A stretch of 64,000 nucleotides of DNA from Lentisphaera araneosa HTCC2155 (GCF_000170755.1 NZ_ABCK01000012.1:122209-186208); one strand, 5' to 3'. Positions 8,833 to 18,903 are shown, counted from the first letter of the stretch. A program made the numbers and translations. The notes: generated from the sequence alone by a model not told the origin.

Positions 8833-10365
8833 CTAAAGGTCAGTTCTTTCTTTATCTTTCTGTTGATTAAAAATCGTAATGAGTTTTTTTAATAATTCAG
8901 GGTGCTGATCGGCGACATTTTTTTCTTCGAGAAAATCATCTTTAAGGCTATAGAGCTGAAAGGAATCCTTGAGTTTAATGAGCTTCCAATGATCCTTGGT
9001 AATCAGCGTGCCATAGGTTCTTTTACTGCCATTGATGAAAATCCAATCGTGCTTTTGTTGATTTTTCCCTCCCAATAAAACCGGTAAATAAGAGAGGCTA
9101 TTTTTACCCTTGGGAATTGATTGCCCAAGTATAGCTGCCATGCTTGCCATAAAATCATAATGACAGGCCAAATGTTCTGTTTGACCACCGGCTTTAATCT
9201 TTCCCGGCCACTTCACAAACATGGGGCAGTGAACCCCACCCTCGAAATTACTCCATTTTAAATTGGCCATGCCGGCGGCGCCATTGAAAATATCGCCGCC
9301 ATTATTGCTGCGCCATTTTTTATCGGTGTAATTTGCCGGTGTACCATCTGCCAACTGAGTTTTAGTTCTTTTTGGCAGGAGCTTATTCTTATTTTCATAG
9401 TAGGTTTCATGGCCATTATCAGAAGTAAAGAAAATAATCGTATTCTCTTCAAGTCCCTGCTCTTTAAGTTCCTTGAGGATTAAGCCCACATGATGATCCA
9501 GAATTTTAATCATGGAAGCATACTTTTTTTCCGAAAGAGTGAGCTCATTATTATTAGCCACTTCAGGATGCAGGGCATTTACGGCTACAGGACCATGAGG
9601 CAGTTGAGTGGAATGATAAAGAAAGAAGGGGTCATTTTTATTTTCGCGTATAAAACTCAGCATACCATCGATAAAAATGTCCTGGGAATAAGTCGTCCCG
9701 TGACTGCCCACTGGCTCATTGCCTCTTTCACTGGCTTTACCTGCACTTGGATTAGTGTTGCCCTTTAAAGGGGTTTTCTTGCCATTTTTCCACAAGTACA
9801 TGGGATAAAAACCGTGAGCTCGACCGTGATCATAAAAACCTAAATGATAATCCCAACCGAGCCTTTGAACACGCTCATTCCAAGTCAAAAAGCCAATATC
9901 AAGCTTGCCGAATTGGGCCGTTTTGTAGCCGGCCTGCTGGGCAATATTGGCCAGAAAAACTTCATGCGGCGGAATTGAAACTTCTTTTTTACGTGAATTA
10001 ATGTAGGCGTCGTAGGCCTGTTGCCAGTCATTTTCCTTGGGGTGTTTAGCATCCAATTTTTTAATAAAGCCTCCAGGGGTGTGTGAACCAGCCCCTTTGT
10101 GACCATCGTGCATTCCTGTGAGCAAAGTATAACGAGCCGGAGCACAAAAAGTACTGCCATAGTAACGTTTAAACTCTATGCCCTCTTGAGCTATAGAGTC
10201 GATATGAGGCGTACTTAGGTGTTTTTGTCCATAGTGACTTAACATTCCTTTTCCGAGGTCGTCGGCATAAATCAAAATGATATTGGGTTTGTCCTGCGCT
10301 GAAAGCAGAGAAAAGGTGCACAGATAGACAAAAACTGCCAGCTTAAAAATTATTGAGCTTTTCAT
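8833..10365 (-). CDS. Secreted sulfatase
   Basis: A sulfatase of about 510 residues. I place the start at the second ATG (10365) because it opens directly onto a signal peptide (MKSSIIFKLAVFVYL...LLSAQ) and clears the preceding gene, which stops at 10373; the longer start at 10407 adds 14 charged residues and overlaps that gene. NIILIYADDLGKG and CAPARYTLLTG (Cys74) mark the active site; FFTSDNGHETYY and WKLIKLKDSFQLYSLKDD follow. It is the last gene of a four-gene minus-strand operon (DUF1552, DUF1592, EF-hand, sulfatase). Confidence 0.9.
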   Translation of the reverse strand: MKSSIIFKLAVFVYLCTFSLLSAQDKPNIILIYADDLGKGMLSHYGQKHLSTPHIDSIAQEGIEFKRYYGSTFCAPARYTLLTGMHDGHKGAGSHTPGGFIKKLDAKHPKENDWQQAYDAYINSRKKEVSIPPHEVFLANIAQQAGYKTAQFGKLDIGFLTWNERVQRLGWDYHLGFYDHGRAHGFYPMYLWKNGKKTPLKGNTNPSAGKASERGNEPVGSHGTTYSQDIFIDGMLSFIRENKNDPFFLYHSTQLPHGPVAVNALHPEVANNNELTLSEKKYASMIKILDHHVGLILKELKEQGLEENTIIFFTSDNGHETYYENKNKLLPKRTKTQLADGTPANYTDKKWRSNNGGDIFNGAAGMANLKWSNFEGGVHCPMFVKWPGKIKAGGQTEHLACHYDFMASMAAILGQSIPKGKNSLSYLPVLLGGKNQQKHDWIFINGSKRTYGTLITKDHWKLIKLKDSFQLYSLKDDFLEEKNVADQHPELLKKLITIFNQQKDKERTDL

Positions 10366-10372
10366 TTGACTC

Positions 10373-11170
10373 TTAAAGATTTTGTTGCTTTTGCAGCTCT
10401 TGCGCAAGGACTTGCTGGCTTGGATAAATCAGTTCATTGACATGAATTTTGGCTTCATTTAAATCCACATCACCGGATTTATTTTTATCCGCCCTTGCCA
10501 ACAAGGCGTTTAAGTGAGCTTTAACATCTCTAAATACTTCGAATTCCTCTTTGGAGAGTATCTGATTATTATCCTTATCGGCGGCGTTAAACATTTCTTC
10601 AGGACTCTTTCTAGACATCCGCCACCATAAGGAATTGACTACCGCCAGCTCAAATTCCTGTTCATTGAGAGCTCCTGACTTATCCAGGTCAAGTTTTTTA
10701 TAGAAGTTGCTTGCCCCATGCTTGGGAGCATGAGCTTTGATTTTCTCCGTTAATTCCACATAGGAAACACGACCATTTATGTTTATGTCGGCCAGTTGAA
10801 ATAGTTCACTCATAGTCATCTTCAACATTTCCGGAGTGGGGTCCAGAAACTGTTTTTCAATGGGCGGAGTTAAATACATTTTTTTAACTGTATCTCCCTG
10901 TACTGAAGCCCTTATAGTGCAAGCGGTATTAATATCTTCTTTCTGTCCATCAAAGCCTACATAAATAATTTGGCTATTTTCATCAAGCCGGATTTTTTTA
11001 TGCGCCTTTTTGCCTTTGCTAGTCTCAACCAGTAAATGATCATCATGAACTTCCAAAATATTGGCAATGACTTCCGGGCTTTTCTTTGCTTTTTCAGCCG
11101 CATTTACAGTCACTAAATTCGTAATAAATGCCATTGAAAGTGTTAAGGTGAATTTACATACCAAAGTCAT
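10373..11170 (-). CDS. Secreted EF-hand calcium-binding protein
   Basis: 265 residues with an export signal (to about VNAA, residue 25). Residues about 33-105 form a small beta-rich region (VIANILEVHDDHLLVETSKG) similar to DUF5666-like domains. Four EF-hand loops follow: DININGRVSYVE (128-139), DLDKSGALNEQE (161-172), DKDNNQILSKEE (198-209) and DKNKSGDVDLNE (228-239). All have Asp/Asn/Ser at coordinating positions and an acidic last residue, so calcium binding outside the cytoplasm is likely. It lies between the DUF1592 gene and a sulfatase in one operon; a scaffold or calcium-dependent partner role is inference. Confidence 0.85.
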   Translation of the reverse strand: MTLVCKFTLTLSMAFITNLVTVNAAEKAKKSPEVIANILEVHDDHLLVETSKGKKAHKKIRLDENSQIIYVGFDGQKEDINTACTIRASVQGDTVKKMYLTPPIEKQFLDPTPEMLKMTMSELFQLADININGRVSYVELTEKIKAHAPKHGASNFYKKLDLDKSGALNEQEFELAVVNSLWWRMSRKSPEEMFNAADKDNNQILSKEEFEVFRDVKAHLNALLARADKNKSGDVDLNEAKIHVNELIYPSQQVLAQELQKQQNL

Positions 11171-11193
11171 ATCTTATTCCTAATAAATTTAAG

Positions 11194-13875
11194 TTATTTT
11201 TGATGGAAGGCTTCGCTACTCACTAAAGCCTGAATAAAAGAGCTGATTTTGTAGTCATTTGACTTAGCTGAGTTAAGGATTTTATTGACTAGGTCCTGAT
11301 CGGTAAAGCCAAAAGGACGCCCCAAGGCATATTCAATCAAATGTTCGGTGAAGCCTTGGGCAAAGTCTGTTTCGCGTTTGCCAATAAGTTCACGCATCGC
11401 AAAGTAGTCCTTAAAGGCGGGCCCATTATGGAATGCCCCGGCCGGATCAATTTTATGTCCTTTCTTACTTTGGACTTTACGTTTACCTCCACTCAAAACT
11501 GCAAATTCCATGTCACGCCATTTCCCCACGGGATCAAAATTTTCTAGGCCAAAACCGATGGGGTCAATCTTTCTATGACAGCTAGCACATTGAGGTTCAG
11601 CCTGGTGCGCTAAAAGTTTTTGACGCGTCGTCAGGTTTTGTCCTTTAACAGCCGAGAGCTGAGGTACATTTGCCGGAGCCGGTGGTGGTGGTTCATTAAG
11701 CAAGTGACGCAAAACCCAGGCACCACGCTCAACTGGGCTGCTTTCAGCCCCATCGCTGCCCATGGCATGAATCGCCGCCATACCGAGAAGTCCGCCTCTG
11801 GGAGAGCTTTTCGGTAAATTGACTTTACGGTATTCATCGCCGGTCACACCTTCAATACCATAGTAGGTTGCCAGCAGTGCATTTATAATGACGTAATCGC
11901 TGTTTAAGAGTTTAGCAATTTGCCCTGCTTTGTTATTGCGCATAAGGTAGGCAAAACTTTTGTAGACTTCCTGGCGTGAGGCCTCGCGGGTGGCATCATC
12001 AAATTCACGATAGAGGGTGGTATCGAATTGAAAAAAATCGAGGCGTTCCATATCTAACCATTGATGAAGAAAACCGGAGACAAATTTGTCTGCACGGGAA
12101 TCTGCGATGAGGCGTAAGACCTGGCGGTTCAATACATCTGGCTTAGTGAGTTGCTTCTTTGCAGCTAGGCTCATGAGTTCCTCATCGGGAGGCGAGCTCC
12201 AGAGGAAGTAAGACAGGCGCACAGCAAGCTCGCGATCATTGAGTTTACGACGCCCCTCTCCCGTACTGGATTCATTAAAATAAAGAAAACCCGGTGAGGC
12301 TAAAATAATACTAAGAGGCTTACGGATAGCGACATCAAAACTTTCACCAGCAGAACGGCGGAGCTTAAATATATTTACCAAGCCATCTAGGTAATCCTTT
12401 TCAGCAGCTACGCCGCGAAAAGCTTTTGCACTGAACTGCTTGAGAATTTTACGAGCACGATCGCTTTCATTTAAGGAACTGCTATTTTGAACCCACCAAT
12501 CCATTTGCGATGCAGGAGTCTTCTTAGGAGGATGAGGCCCTTCCAGCTCTAGCCAATCAATCCAGATTGCCGGAGGAATGCCGTAGCCGTTTTTCTTGGC
12601 ATACTCACCAATAGTTCCCCAGCTCGCCTTCACGCTGTCATTATGCTGCTTCTCCTGTACGCTAAACTCTTTAGTTGTATTAGAATCTATTTCAATAGGG
12701 ACTTCAATGATCTGTGGCTTATCCATAGTTCCTGTGACTTGTCGTGTGGCAATCGGTTTTCCTGGAAATAAACCGAATTGCCAGCCTGTTTGAATCTGCG
12801 GGTGACCTATATCGATATAACGCCGATGTGCAGGTTCGCGCTCAATTGCAGCCACGCTAACACGTAAAGTATAGCTACCCGGGACTAAGTCCTCTGATCC
12901 AATATCAACACGTCCATAACCTTTACCAACCATCAGGTAAGAACCGCTATCGCGTTTAGGTAAAGAGGCAAAATGTTTGTAGAGGGCAAAGTCCTTCTGA
13001 GTATGAATAAAACGAAATGTTGTCGCCGGATGCCAGGCTTCTTTAAAACCAAAATCTTTGTGATTGGGGGCACCTTTCAATTTATGGGCACTATGATACA
13101 AATCGTATTCACGCGGAAGTTTTTTATTTTTAGGCTTTTGCTTATAAATATTTTCTACGATTTCTTTATTTTCGGGAGCCTTGGCCAGCTCATCAACAAC
13201 CTTTTGCCACTTCCTAAACTGAGCATAAGTCTTTTCCTTACTTTGAATAAATTTATCTATTTGAGGGTTAAACACCTTCTCCGGTTCGACTCGGTAAAGC
13301 TTAGATTTCTCCTGAGCTACACTTTGGCGAAGAAACATTTCATCGATTGCCGAACGTCCCAATTTGAGGTAGGTTTCGAATTGATCACTGGAAATAAACT
13401 GTGAAGAACCCACGGTATCAAATCTGCCCGCACTTTCGTCAGTGGGTAATGTATCCACATCAACTGTAGCTCCAGTCAATTCTTTGATAGTATTTTGATA
13501 CTCGCGGCGATTGAGACGCTTCATGGTGATTTTACCACCGGAATCTGATAACGCTTTGCGTGCCGTCACCATAGTCTTGGAAAGGTCGTCTAAAAAGTCG
13601 GCTTTCTCATGGCTTTTTGGCTGTTTTTTATCTTCAGGGGGCATCTCTCCAGAATTGAGTGCATTGAGAACCTTTTGCCAGGTTTCTGCTCCTTGGAGCG
13701 TTTGAATATTAAAATCCAAATCCTCAAGATTTACATTACCTTCTTCCTTTTCTTCACCATGACAATTGAGACAATAATTGGCTAGGAAGTCAAAATTCTT
13801 TTCAGGGAGGGCGGCCTTTTCAGCCTGTAAACTATAGGTTCCTAGCAAGGATAAAGATATAAGAAATTTCTTCAT
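11194..13875 (-). CDS. DUF1592-family haem c protein (planctomycete-type cytochrome)
   Basis: 893 residues with the usual layout of this PVC family: signal peptide, N-terminal haem-binding PSCyt-like site YCLNCHG (Cys35/Cys38/His39), DUF1587 (MKRLNRREYQNTIKELTG), DUF1592 (RELAVRLSYFLWSSPPDEEL), DUF1588 (PRGGLLGMAAI; CASCHRKIDPIGFGLENF near residue 763) and a DUF1585-like end. Two CxxCH motifs suggest a periplasmic or surface redox protein; the reaction is not established. It starts inside the DUF1552 stop (4-bp ATGA overlap), implying coupled translation. Two paralogues lie at 25439-28141 and 56375-59125. Confidence 0.9.
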   Translation of the reverse strand: MKKFLISLSLLGTYSLQAEKAALPEKNFDFLANYCLNCHGEEKEEGNVNLEDLDFNIQTLQGAETWQKVLNALNSGEMPPEDKKQPKSHEKADFLDDLSKTMVTARKALSDSGGKITMKRLNRREYQNTIKELTGATVDVDTLPTDESAGRFDTVGSSQFISSDQFETYLKLGRSAIDEMFLRQSVAQEKSKLYRVEPEKVFNPQIDKFIQSKEKTYAQFRKWQKVVDELAKAPENKEIVENIYKQKPKNKKLPREYDLYHSAHKLKGAPNHKDFGFKEAWHPATTFRFIHTQKDFALYKHFASLPKRDSGSYLMVGKGYGRVDIGSEDLVPGSYTLRVSVAAIEREPAHRRYIDIGHPQIQTGWQFGLFPGKPIATRQVTGTMDKPQIIEVPIEIDSNTTKEFSVQEKQHNDSVKASWGTIGEYAKKNGYGIPPAIWIDWLELEGPHPPKKTPASQMDWWVQNSSSLNESDRARKILKQFSAKAFRGVAAEKDYLDGLVNIFKLRRSAGESFDVAIRKPLSIILASPGFLYFNESSTGEGRRKLNDRELAVRLSYFLWSSPPDEELMSLAAKKQLTKPDVLNRQVLRLIADSRADKFVSGFLHQWLDMERLDFFQFDTTLYREFDDATREASRQEVYKSFAYLMRNNKAGQIAKLLNSDYVIINALLATYYGIEGVTGDEYRKVNLPKSSPRGGLLGMAAIHAMGSDGAESSPVERGAWVLRHLLNEPPPPAPANVPQLSAVKGQNLTTRQKLLAHQAEPQCASCHRKIDPIGFGLENFDPVGKWRDMEFAVLSGGKRKVQSKKGHKIDPAGAFHNGPAFKDYFAMRELIGKRETDFAQGFTEHLIEYALGRPFGFTDQDLVNKILNSAKSNDYKISSFIQALVSSEAFHQK

Positions 13876-15161
13876 GCCTGCAGCTCCTTAATAATGCCGG
13901 TACTATCGCCATGACTGTCAGCTTTTATCCCCATTCCCTGCAGTAAGGTGAGCCAAACATTACACAGTGGCGTGTGTTCAGGTAAGACAAGGTTGTGGCC
14001 GAGCTTAAGGTTTGAGCCTCTGCCAGTAATTAAGGTTGGAACATTTTCGATGTAGTGAATACTTCTTATGCCACCGCCAAATACGACTGTTGTATTATCA
14101 AATAAACTGGTGCCGTCGGCCTCTTTAGTTCTTTTGAGCTGGTCGATCAAACCGGCCAATAATTGAGTATTAGCTTTATCTCTTTTTTGTGAGGCCTCCA
14201 TGCGTGGCCCGGGTGCATAGTGACTAACTGTATGAGGCGAGAAACCCGCATCAATACTTTGTAGAAGGGTTCCAACTGGTAATTGGTATGTGATGGCTCG
14301 GGTACTATCAGTCTGTAGTGCGGCAGTCATAAGCTTGTAGATCATTTCGATTTCATCTTTCCCTTTTAAGCCGAACTGAGGCTCTATCAAGGGTGCTTTT
14401 GCCTTAGGTACGGTGAGCCAATCTTCATCTTTTTTCAAGCGGATCTCGATATCGCGTATACCCTGAAAATACTCATCCAACTTTTCATTATCGTCTATGG
14501 ATAACCCACGCTGAACCCGTTTAGCATCTTTAAAAACGGTATCTAAGACACTGCGGTTCTCAGCGATGGCTACCTGACGTTGTTCCAATGGCATATCATC
14601 CGCCGAAAAAAGCTTGTGAAAAACTTGAACTGGGTCCTTAATCCCGCCAATTGGCTTCCCTTTTTGATCCCACGACAAAGACAAACCTGGGCCGTGACCT
14701 CCATTAAAATCGTCATCACCGACCAGGGGCAAAGAAGAAAAACGGGTATGATGTCCAACTTGATGAGTAATGACTTGATCAAGTGAAATGCTGTTGGACA
14801 TATTCTGACCTGGAATAGCGTAGCGATTAGCTCCCGTCAACCAATTAGTACTGCCGTTATGGGCACCAAAATGATGCTCATGGCGGCAACCCTGTACAAC
14901 GGTGAAATCCGATTTATGCTTTGCCAAAGGTTTTAAACCAAGCGGAAGTGTGTAATTAGAACCTTTTTGAGTCAGGTCCGGAAACCAAGTTTCCTGAGTA
15001 ACGCCAAAGCCCATACTAATAAAAATAGCTCGCTTGGGGGCTCTGGTCGATTTCCTCTTTGTACCTGCGTTGGCTTTATAATTCATTGAAGCCAGGCCTG
15101 GTAGTGCAATAAGTGCACCGGATCCCCGTAAAAAATTGCGACGATTGATTTTAGCGTTCAT
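13872..15161 (-). CDS. DUF1552 protein, Tat-exported
   Basis: 429 residues. The twin-arginine leader (NRRNFLRGSGALIALPGL) predicts Tat export. The body matches DUF1552, a PVC family almost always paired with DUF1592 and related to the DUF1501/sulfatase-like fold: GFGVTQETWFPDL, HHFGAHNGSTNWLTG, SNSISLDQVITHQVG, FGGGIRSIHYIENVPTLITG and LCNVWLTLLQGMGIKAD. Function is unknown. It opens the minus-strand operon and overlaps the next gene by 4 bp. Paralogues at 24150 and 55086 share nearly the same start. Confidence 0.9.
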   Translation of the reverse strand: MNAKINRRNFLRGSGALIALPGLASMNYKANAGTKRKSTRAPKRAIFISMGFGVTQETWFPDLTQKGSNYTLPLGLKPLAKHKSDFTVVQGCRHEHHFGAHNGSTNWLTGANRYAIPGQNMSNSISLDQVITHQVGHHTRFSSLPLVGDDDFNGGHGPGLSLSWDQKGKPIGGIKDPVQVFHKLFSADDMPLEQRQVAIAENRSVLDTVFKDAKRVQRGLSIDDNEKLDEYFQGIRDIEIRLKKDEDWLTVPKAKAPLIEPQFGLKGKDEIEMIYKLMTAALQTDSTRAITYQLPVGTLLQSIDAGFSPHTVSHYAPGPRMEASQKRDKANTQLLAGLIDQLKRTKEADGTSLFDNTTVVFGGGIRSIHYIENVPTLITGRGSNLKLGHNLVLPEHTPLCNVWLTLLQGMGIKADSHGDSTGIIKELQA

Positions 15162-15272
15162 AATTTATCCTTGAGTTGTATAAAAACGTGGTCATAATTC
15201 TTGAAAGATGGTTTGATGGTGAGGCTTAAGAGCCAAGGTGACTGAGTGTGGTTTTTTTTATTAAAGTCTCCC

Positions 15273-15941
15273 TTAAAATGGCAGTTGGACTTGATCCTTA
15301 GTCCACCCACCATGAAAACCCAATTGACCTAAAGAGCCTATACTATGTCCTTGCACATGGCCGTCAATAAACCATACATTTGGTCTATTATCATGGCGAA
15401 GATGAATGCTACCTTGGGTGGCCTGAAAACGGTCCCACCAAAAAGCCACAGCCTGATAGAACTCGCCATTCCACTTGGCAGCTGAATCAGCATAGTGAAA
15501 AAATTCGCTCGCCGACTCTACTTCAGGAGGATTAACAAAGCGTAAATCAGTTGTTTCCATATTAACACCGTCACGTTGATTGCTATATTTGTCTCTAACT
15601 ACTCCATAAGCCCTTGCTTTATAACTAGCTGCCCACTCCGCATCACTCACCGGCATCGAAGGACAAGTCATGGCACCCTTGGCAATAGGTAAATAGCCAT
15701 CTACATACATGACATTTGCCCACCAGCCATCATGGCTATTTCCGGGACGGCTGACAATTAAACTTCCTTCATTATCATCCGCATATAAATAAGCCGCAAT
15801 ACCAATTTGCTTGAGATTATTTTTACAGACTGAGGCGCGACTCTTATCACGAGCGCTGCTCAAGGAAGGTAAAAGCAATGATGCCAAAATTCCGATAATG
15901 GCCACTACCACTAAAATTTCTATCAAAGTAAACTTCTTCAT
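15273..15941 (-). CDS. Type II pseudopilin-like protein with H-X9-DG motif
   Basis: The N-terminus [19 protein letters not shown] is a type IV prepilin/pseudopilin signal, cleaved before Phe and methylated, with Glu5 in the helix. I use the ATG at 15941 because it gives the usual MKKF start; an upstream ATG at 15950 adds three residues. The C-terminal domain has the PVC motif [15 protein letters not shown] (His, nine residues, Asp-Gly). Such proteins are very abundant in Lentisphaera and planctomycetes, and their partners are unknown. No secretion machinery genes lie nearby. Related proteins are at 33096, 44446 and 45681. Confidence 0.88.
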   Translation of the reverse strand: MKKFTLIEILVVVAIIGILASLLLPSLSSARDKSRASVCKNNLKQIGIAAYLYADDNEGSLIVSRPGNSHDGWWANVMYVDGYLPIAKGAMTCPSMPVSDAEWAASYKARAYGVVRDKYSNQRDGVNMETTDLRFVNPPEVESASEFFHYADSAAKWNGEFYQAVAFWWDRFQATQGSIHLRHDNRPNVWFIDGHVQGHSIGSLGQLGFHGGWTKDQVQLPF

Positions 15942-15978
15942 AAGATGCAAAGCCCTATTTGTTTTTATATATAAATAA

Positions 15979-16001
15979 TTGTGAGATTTCAGCTAATGAC
16001 A
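15979..16001 (-). promoter_or_regulatory. Candidate promoter, TGTCA-N17 class (weak)
   Basis: On the minus strand TGTCA (16001-15997) is followed 17 nt later by ATTAT, matching the spacing of the better examples at 16265 and 19373. The -10 part is poor, although TCTCACAAT overlaps. It is placed 38-60 bp upstream of the pseudopilin ATG. Confidence 0.35.
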
Positions 16002-16264
16002 GATTGAGTAAAAAATTTTCAAAAAAACATTTGTAACCTGATAAGCTATCATGACGATACAGCTCAAACGCGAAACAATATTTTTTCATTCTCCACTCAG
16101 GCAGCGACTACGAAATTGAAAAAAAAAATTGCGAACTCCGCGAGATATAAACAGCTAACAAGGATTTTATATCGAGGCTCTTTAGATGCGACAGATGACC
16201 ATATCTTTCAAGTGACAGAAGGTTTGAGATCTCAAGTGAATAAGTTATTTTAATATCTAATTAC

Positions 16265-16291
16265 TGTCAGATTATGAAACTTCACGACAAT
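16265..16291 (+). promoter_or_regulatory. Candidate promoter, TGTCA-N17-ACAAT class, for the sigma gene
   Basis: TGTCA (16265-16269), 17 nt, then ACAAT (16287-16291) inside TTCACGACAATCATTGAG. The same two blocks with the same spacing lie upstream of other transcription units. The start codon is 67 bp downstream. Placement ahead of a sigma gene would fit autoregulation. The rest of 15942-16264 holds AT-rich DNA, a partial TTGCGAACTCCGC repeat and a short open frame I reject elsewhere. Confidence 0.55.
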
Positions 16292-16357
16292 CATTGAGTA
16301 AATTTAGCATGAGAATAAGTACAGCATTCAAGTATTTAGCGATTGCACGGGAGTTTT

Positions 16358-16933
16358 ATGGAACATTACACAAGACAAACGCTACTTCAAAAAATTAAAG
16401 ATACGCACAGCGAAGACTCGTGGAATGAATTTGTAAAAATCTACCGGCCTTATATTTATCACGTCATTAGAAGTTTTGGCGTGAAGCATGATGAAATTGA
16501 AGACTATGTGCAAAATACTTTGCTTGTTTGCTGGAAAAAACTTCCGGAATTCAATTATGAACCACAGAAAGGATGTTTCCGTTATTGGTTGTGTCGAGTG
16601 GCTAAATCGATGGTGTGCAATCATGGACGAAAATTTAGGCGCAGAGCTGAATTAGATAAAAAAATTGAAATCCCAACTATGCTTTCACCTGAAATTGAAG
16701 AAATATCTGATAGGGAATGGATCGATTTTATTACTAAAATGGCTTGGGGTAATATAAAAACTAATCTGTCTGAAAACGCTCGCTTAAGTTTTGAAGCACT
16801 CATGGAAGGTGAGTCATTAGATAGTATATCTGAAAGATTATCTATCCCCAGAAATACGATCTCAGTTAACAAAAAAAGAATTACTCAAAAAATGCTTAAA
16901 GAGATTCAACAACTGAAGCGTGAATTAGGCTGA
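16358..16933 (+). CDS. RNA polymerase sigma factor, ECF-like
   Basis: About 191 residues. Start chosen at ATG 16358, which has a GGGAG ribosome site at 16349-16353; the TTG at 16343 is in that site's shadow. Region 2 is recognisable (WNEFVKIYRPYIYHVIRSFG, EDYVQNTLLVCWKKLPEF, CFRYWLCRVAKSMVCNHGRK), as is a region 4-like helix-turn-helix (EGESLDSISERLSIPRNTISVNKKR). It directs RNA polymerase to a promoter set. The gene is 53 bp before a membrane Ser/Thr kinase, which suggests the kinase or its target controls this factor. Such sigma/kinase pairs are known in planctomycetes. Confidence 0.85.
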   Translation: MEHYTRQTLLQKIKDTHSEDSWNEFVKIYRPYIYHVIRSFGVKHDEIEDYVQNTLLVCWKKLPEFNYEPQKGCFRYWLCRVAKSMVCNHGRKFRRRAELDKKIEIPTMLSPEIEEISDREWIDFITKMAWGNIKTNLSENARLSFEALMEGESLDSISERLSIPRNTISVNKKRITQKMLKEIQQLKRELG

Positions 16934-16986
16934 AATTACAAGTAATTCCGAATTATTCCCCATTAATAACAGGTGAGCTAATCAAG

Positions 16987-18903
16987 ATGGACGACGAGAT
17001 AAACAGTTGGAAAAGCCTTTACAAATTGGCTGAGGAAGATGGTCGTGAAAATAGCCTTCTTTATTCACTGTGGAACGTTGAAAATCGTTACGAGAAGCCG
17101 GAAATAACTGGTTCGGGATCGATGAAAAATATCATTCGCACGGAAGATACAGTCTCTGGACGCGTCATTGCTAAAGCTGTACTTAAGAACCCTCAAGATG
17201 AACAAACTGTAGAAAGTTTTCTGAGAGAAGCGCGTATTACAGCTATGTTACAGCACCCAAATATTGTTCCACTCTACGACATAGGTCTAGATGATCAGGG
17301 ACAGCCTTATTTTACCATGAAATTGATTAAGGGACTTAGTTTAAGAGACATCCTTGATAAGCTCATCAATAAGGATCCGCAAACTCTCAAAGATTATCCA
17401 CTTCCCAAGCGAATAGATATTTTACTCAAAGTTTGTGACGCTCTAGCTTACGCACATTCACGCGGTATAGCTCACTTAGATCTTAAGCCCGATAACATAA
17501 CGGTGAGCACCTTTGGTGACGTTGTTGTTTGTGACTGGGGCTTAGCAGCGATTATTGGTCATAATGATGATATGGATGTATCCCTGATTGAAAGCCTGGA
17601 CTACTTCAGCAAGCGCTATTATACCCTTAGTGGAGAAATCAAAGGAACCCCGGGTTACATGTCTCCAGAGCAGGCTAAAGGAGGCGATGCGGTGAAAGAT
17701 GAACGTAGTGATATTTTCGCCCTCGGATCTATCCTGTATGAATTACTGAGTCTTGAAAACGCTATCGACGGTGAGGATGTCAAGGAAATAATTAGCAAAA
17801 CTCTTACGGGCCATTATGTGAAGCCAAGTAAAAAAAGACCGGACCTCGTCATACCGGAAAGTTTGGAAGCCATTTGCATGAAGGCCTTGCGCTTACATCC
17901 GCAAGAGCGTTACCAATCGGTTGAAAAAATTATTTCTGATATAGATGCTTACCGAAACGGTTTTTTGACTGAGGCCGAGGAAGCCTCCTTTGCTAAGCAG
18001 TTGACTCTTCTTTATAAACGAAACAAAGGTATTTGTCTGCTGGCTATAATGCTTGTTTCTGTGATAGTTATTGGTTCACTGGTCTTTATTGAGAGTTTGA
18101 GAAAGGAAAAACAGCTTACGACTAAAGCTTTAGAGAAATCTGAAACTTTACTCGATATGAATAAAAAAATATCAAGAGAAGCCAGCTTAAGTTATAGATT
18201 TAAAGCTAGGACAGACTATTACCGCTTTCTACCTTCTCAGGCTGTGGAAGCTTATGAGGCAGCTCATGTACTCCATGGAGGTGATTTTAGGTCCTACTCA
18301 TATTTGGCGAAGTCTCTTTGTGTGCAGCAGAGGTTCTCTGAAGCCAAAGAAAAATTGTCTCGAGGCCATGACTTATTAGTCAAGAAACCCGAAGAATTTA
18401 CTGTCTTGACTATGCAATTATATTCAGATTTAGTCGCCCTGAATTCCCACAGGATTTTAAGTGTTCAGGAGCTTTGCCCCCTAGTGAAAAAATATTTAGG
18501 TACTGATAGGTATATGATCTTTAAGTCCCAGGTATTTACCTGGGCCATCCTCAATACAGAAAGAACTGCGGGCAATGAAATTGAAGAAATTGAGGCAGAT
18601 CTGAACTGGCTGCTCAGCCAGGAAAATAAAACTCCAATCAATGGTAAACTAAGGGGGTGGTATATGGGCTTGAAGTTCGATTTATCCGGTCATCTGCAAT
18701 TGCATGACATTCGTAGTATTTCTCAATTTACTTTTACAGAATTAAATATCCGTGGCTGTGACGTGAAGGAAATGGCTTTAGTTAAAGCTTTCCCGAGGCA
18801 CCCAAATATGGATTCTTTTCAAAGAGTAGCGACTTTGCTTCTGGATGAGGGACAGGCAGTACACAAATATGCCTTTACTAAAACGAAATTGCTTCGTAAA
18901 TAA
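16987..18903 (+). CDS. Membrane Ser/Thr protein kinase
   Basis: 638 residues. A cytoplasmic kinase domain spans about 40-335: Lys63 in GRVIAKAVL, Glu81 in FLREARI, catalytic loop HLDLKPDN (163-170, Asp165), metal site DWG (183-185) in place of DFG, and SPE (226-228) in place of APE. The Arg before the catalytic Asp is Leu, making it a non-RD kinase. A glycine-rich loop is weak (GSGS at 42-45). One membrane helix follows near 348-370 (ICLLAIMLVSVIVIGS), then a helical extracytoplasmic part with TPR-like segments (LPSQAVEAYEAAHVLHGGD). The pairing with the upstream sigma gene suggests control of envelope genes. The stop at 18901 is followed in frame by a sulfatase-like remnant. Confidence 0.87.
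   Translation: MDDEINSWKSLYKLAEEDGRENSLLYSLWNVENRYEKPEITGSGSMKNIIRTEDTVSGRVIAKAVLKNPQDEQTVESFLREARITAMLQHPNIVPLYDIGLDDQGQPYFTMKLIKGLSLRDILDKLINKDPQTLKDYPLPKRIDILLKVCDALAYAHSRGIAHLDLKPDNITVSTFGDVVVCDWGLAAIIGHNDDMDVSLIESLDYFSKRYYTLSGEIKGTPGYMSPEQAKGGDAVKDERSDIFALGSILYELLSLENAIDGEDVKEIISKTLTGHYVKPSKKRPDLVIPESLEAICMKALRLHPQERYQSVEKIISDIDAYRNGFLTEAEEASFAKQLTLLYKRNKGICLLAIMLVSVIVIGSLVFIESLRKEKQLTTKALEKSETLLDMNKKISREASLSYRFKARTDYYRFLPSQAVEAYEAAHVLHGGDFRSYSYLAKSLCVQQRFSEAKEKLSRGHDLLVKKPEEFTVLTMQLYSDLVALNSHRILSVQELCPLVKKYLGTDRYMIFKSQVFTWAILNTERTAGNEIEEIEADLNWLLSQENKTPINGKLRGWYMGLKFDLSGHLQLHDIRSISQFTFTELNIRGCDVKEMALVKAFPRHPNMDSFQRVATLLLDEGQAVHKYAFTKTKLLRK

Noticed and set aside
16110..16253. Open frame ending TILYRGSLDATDDHIFQ-like text
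   Set aside because: It has no start codon and I cannot match it to a family; might be an old gene remnant but support is too weak.
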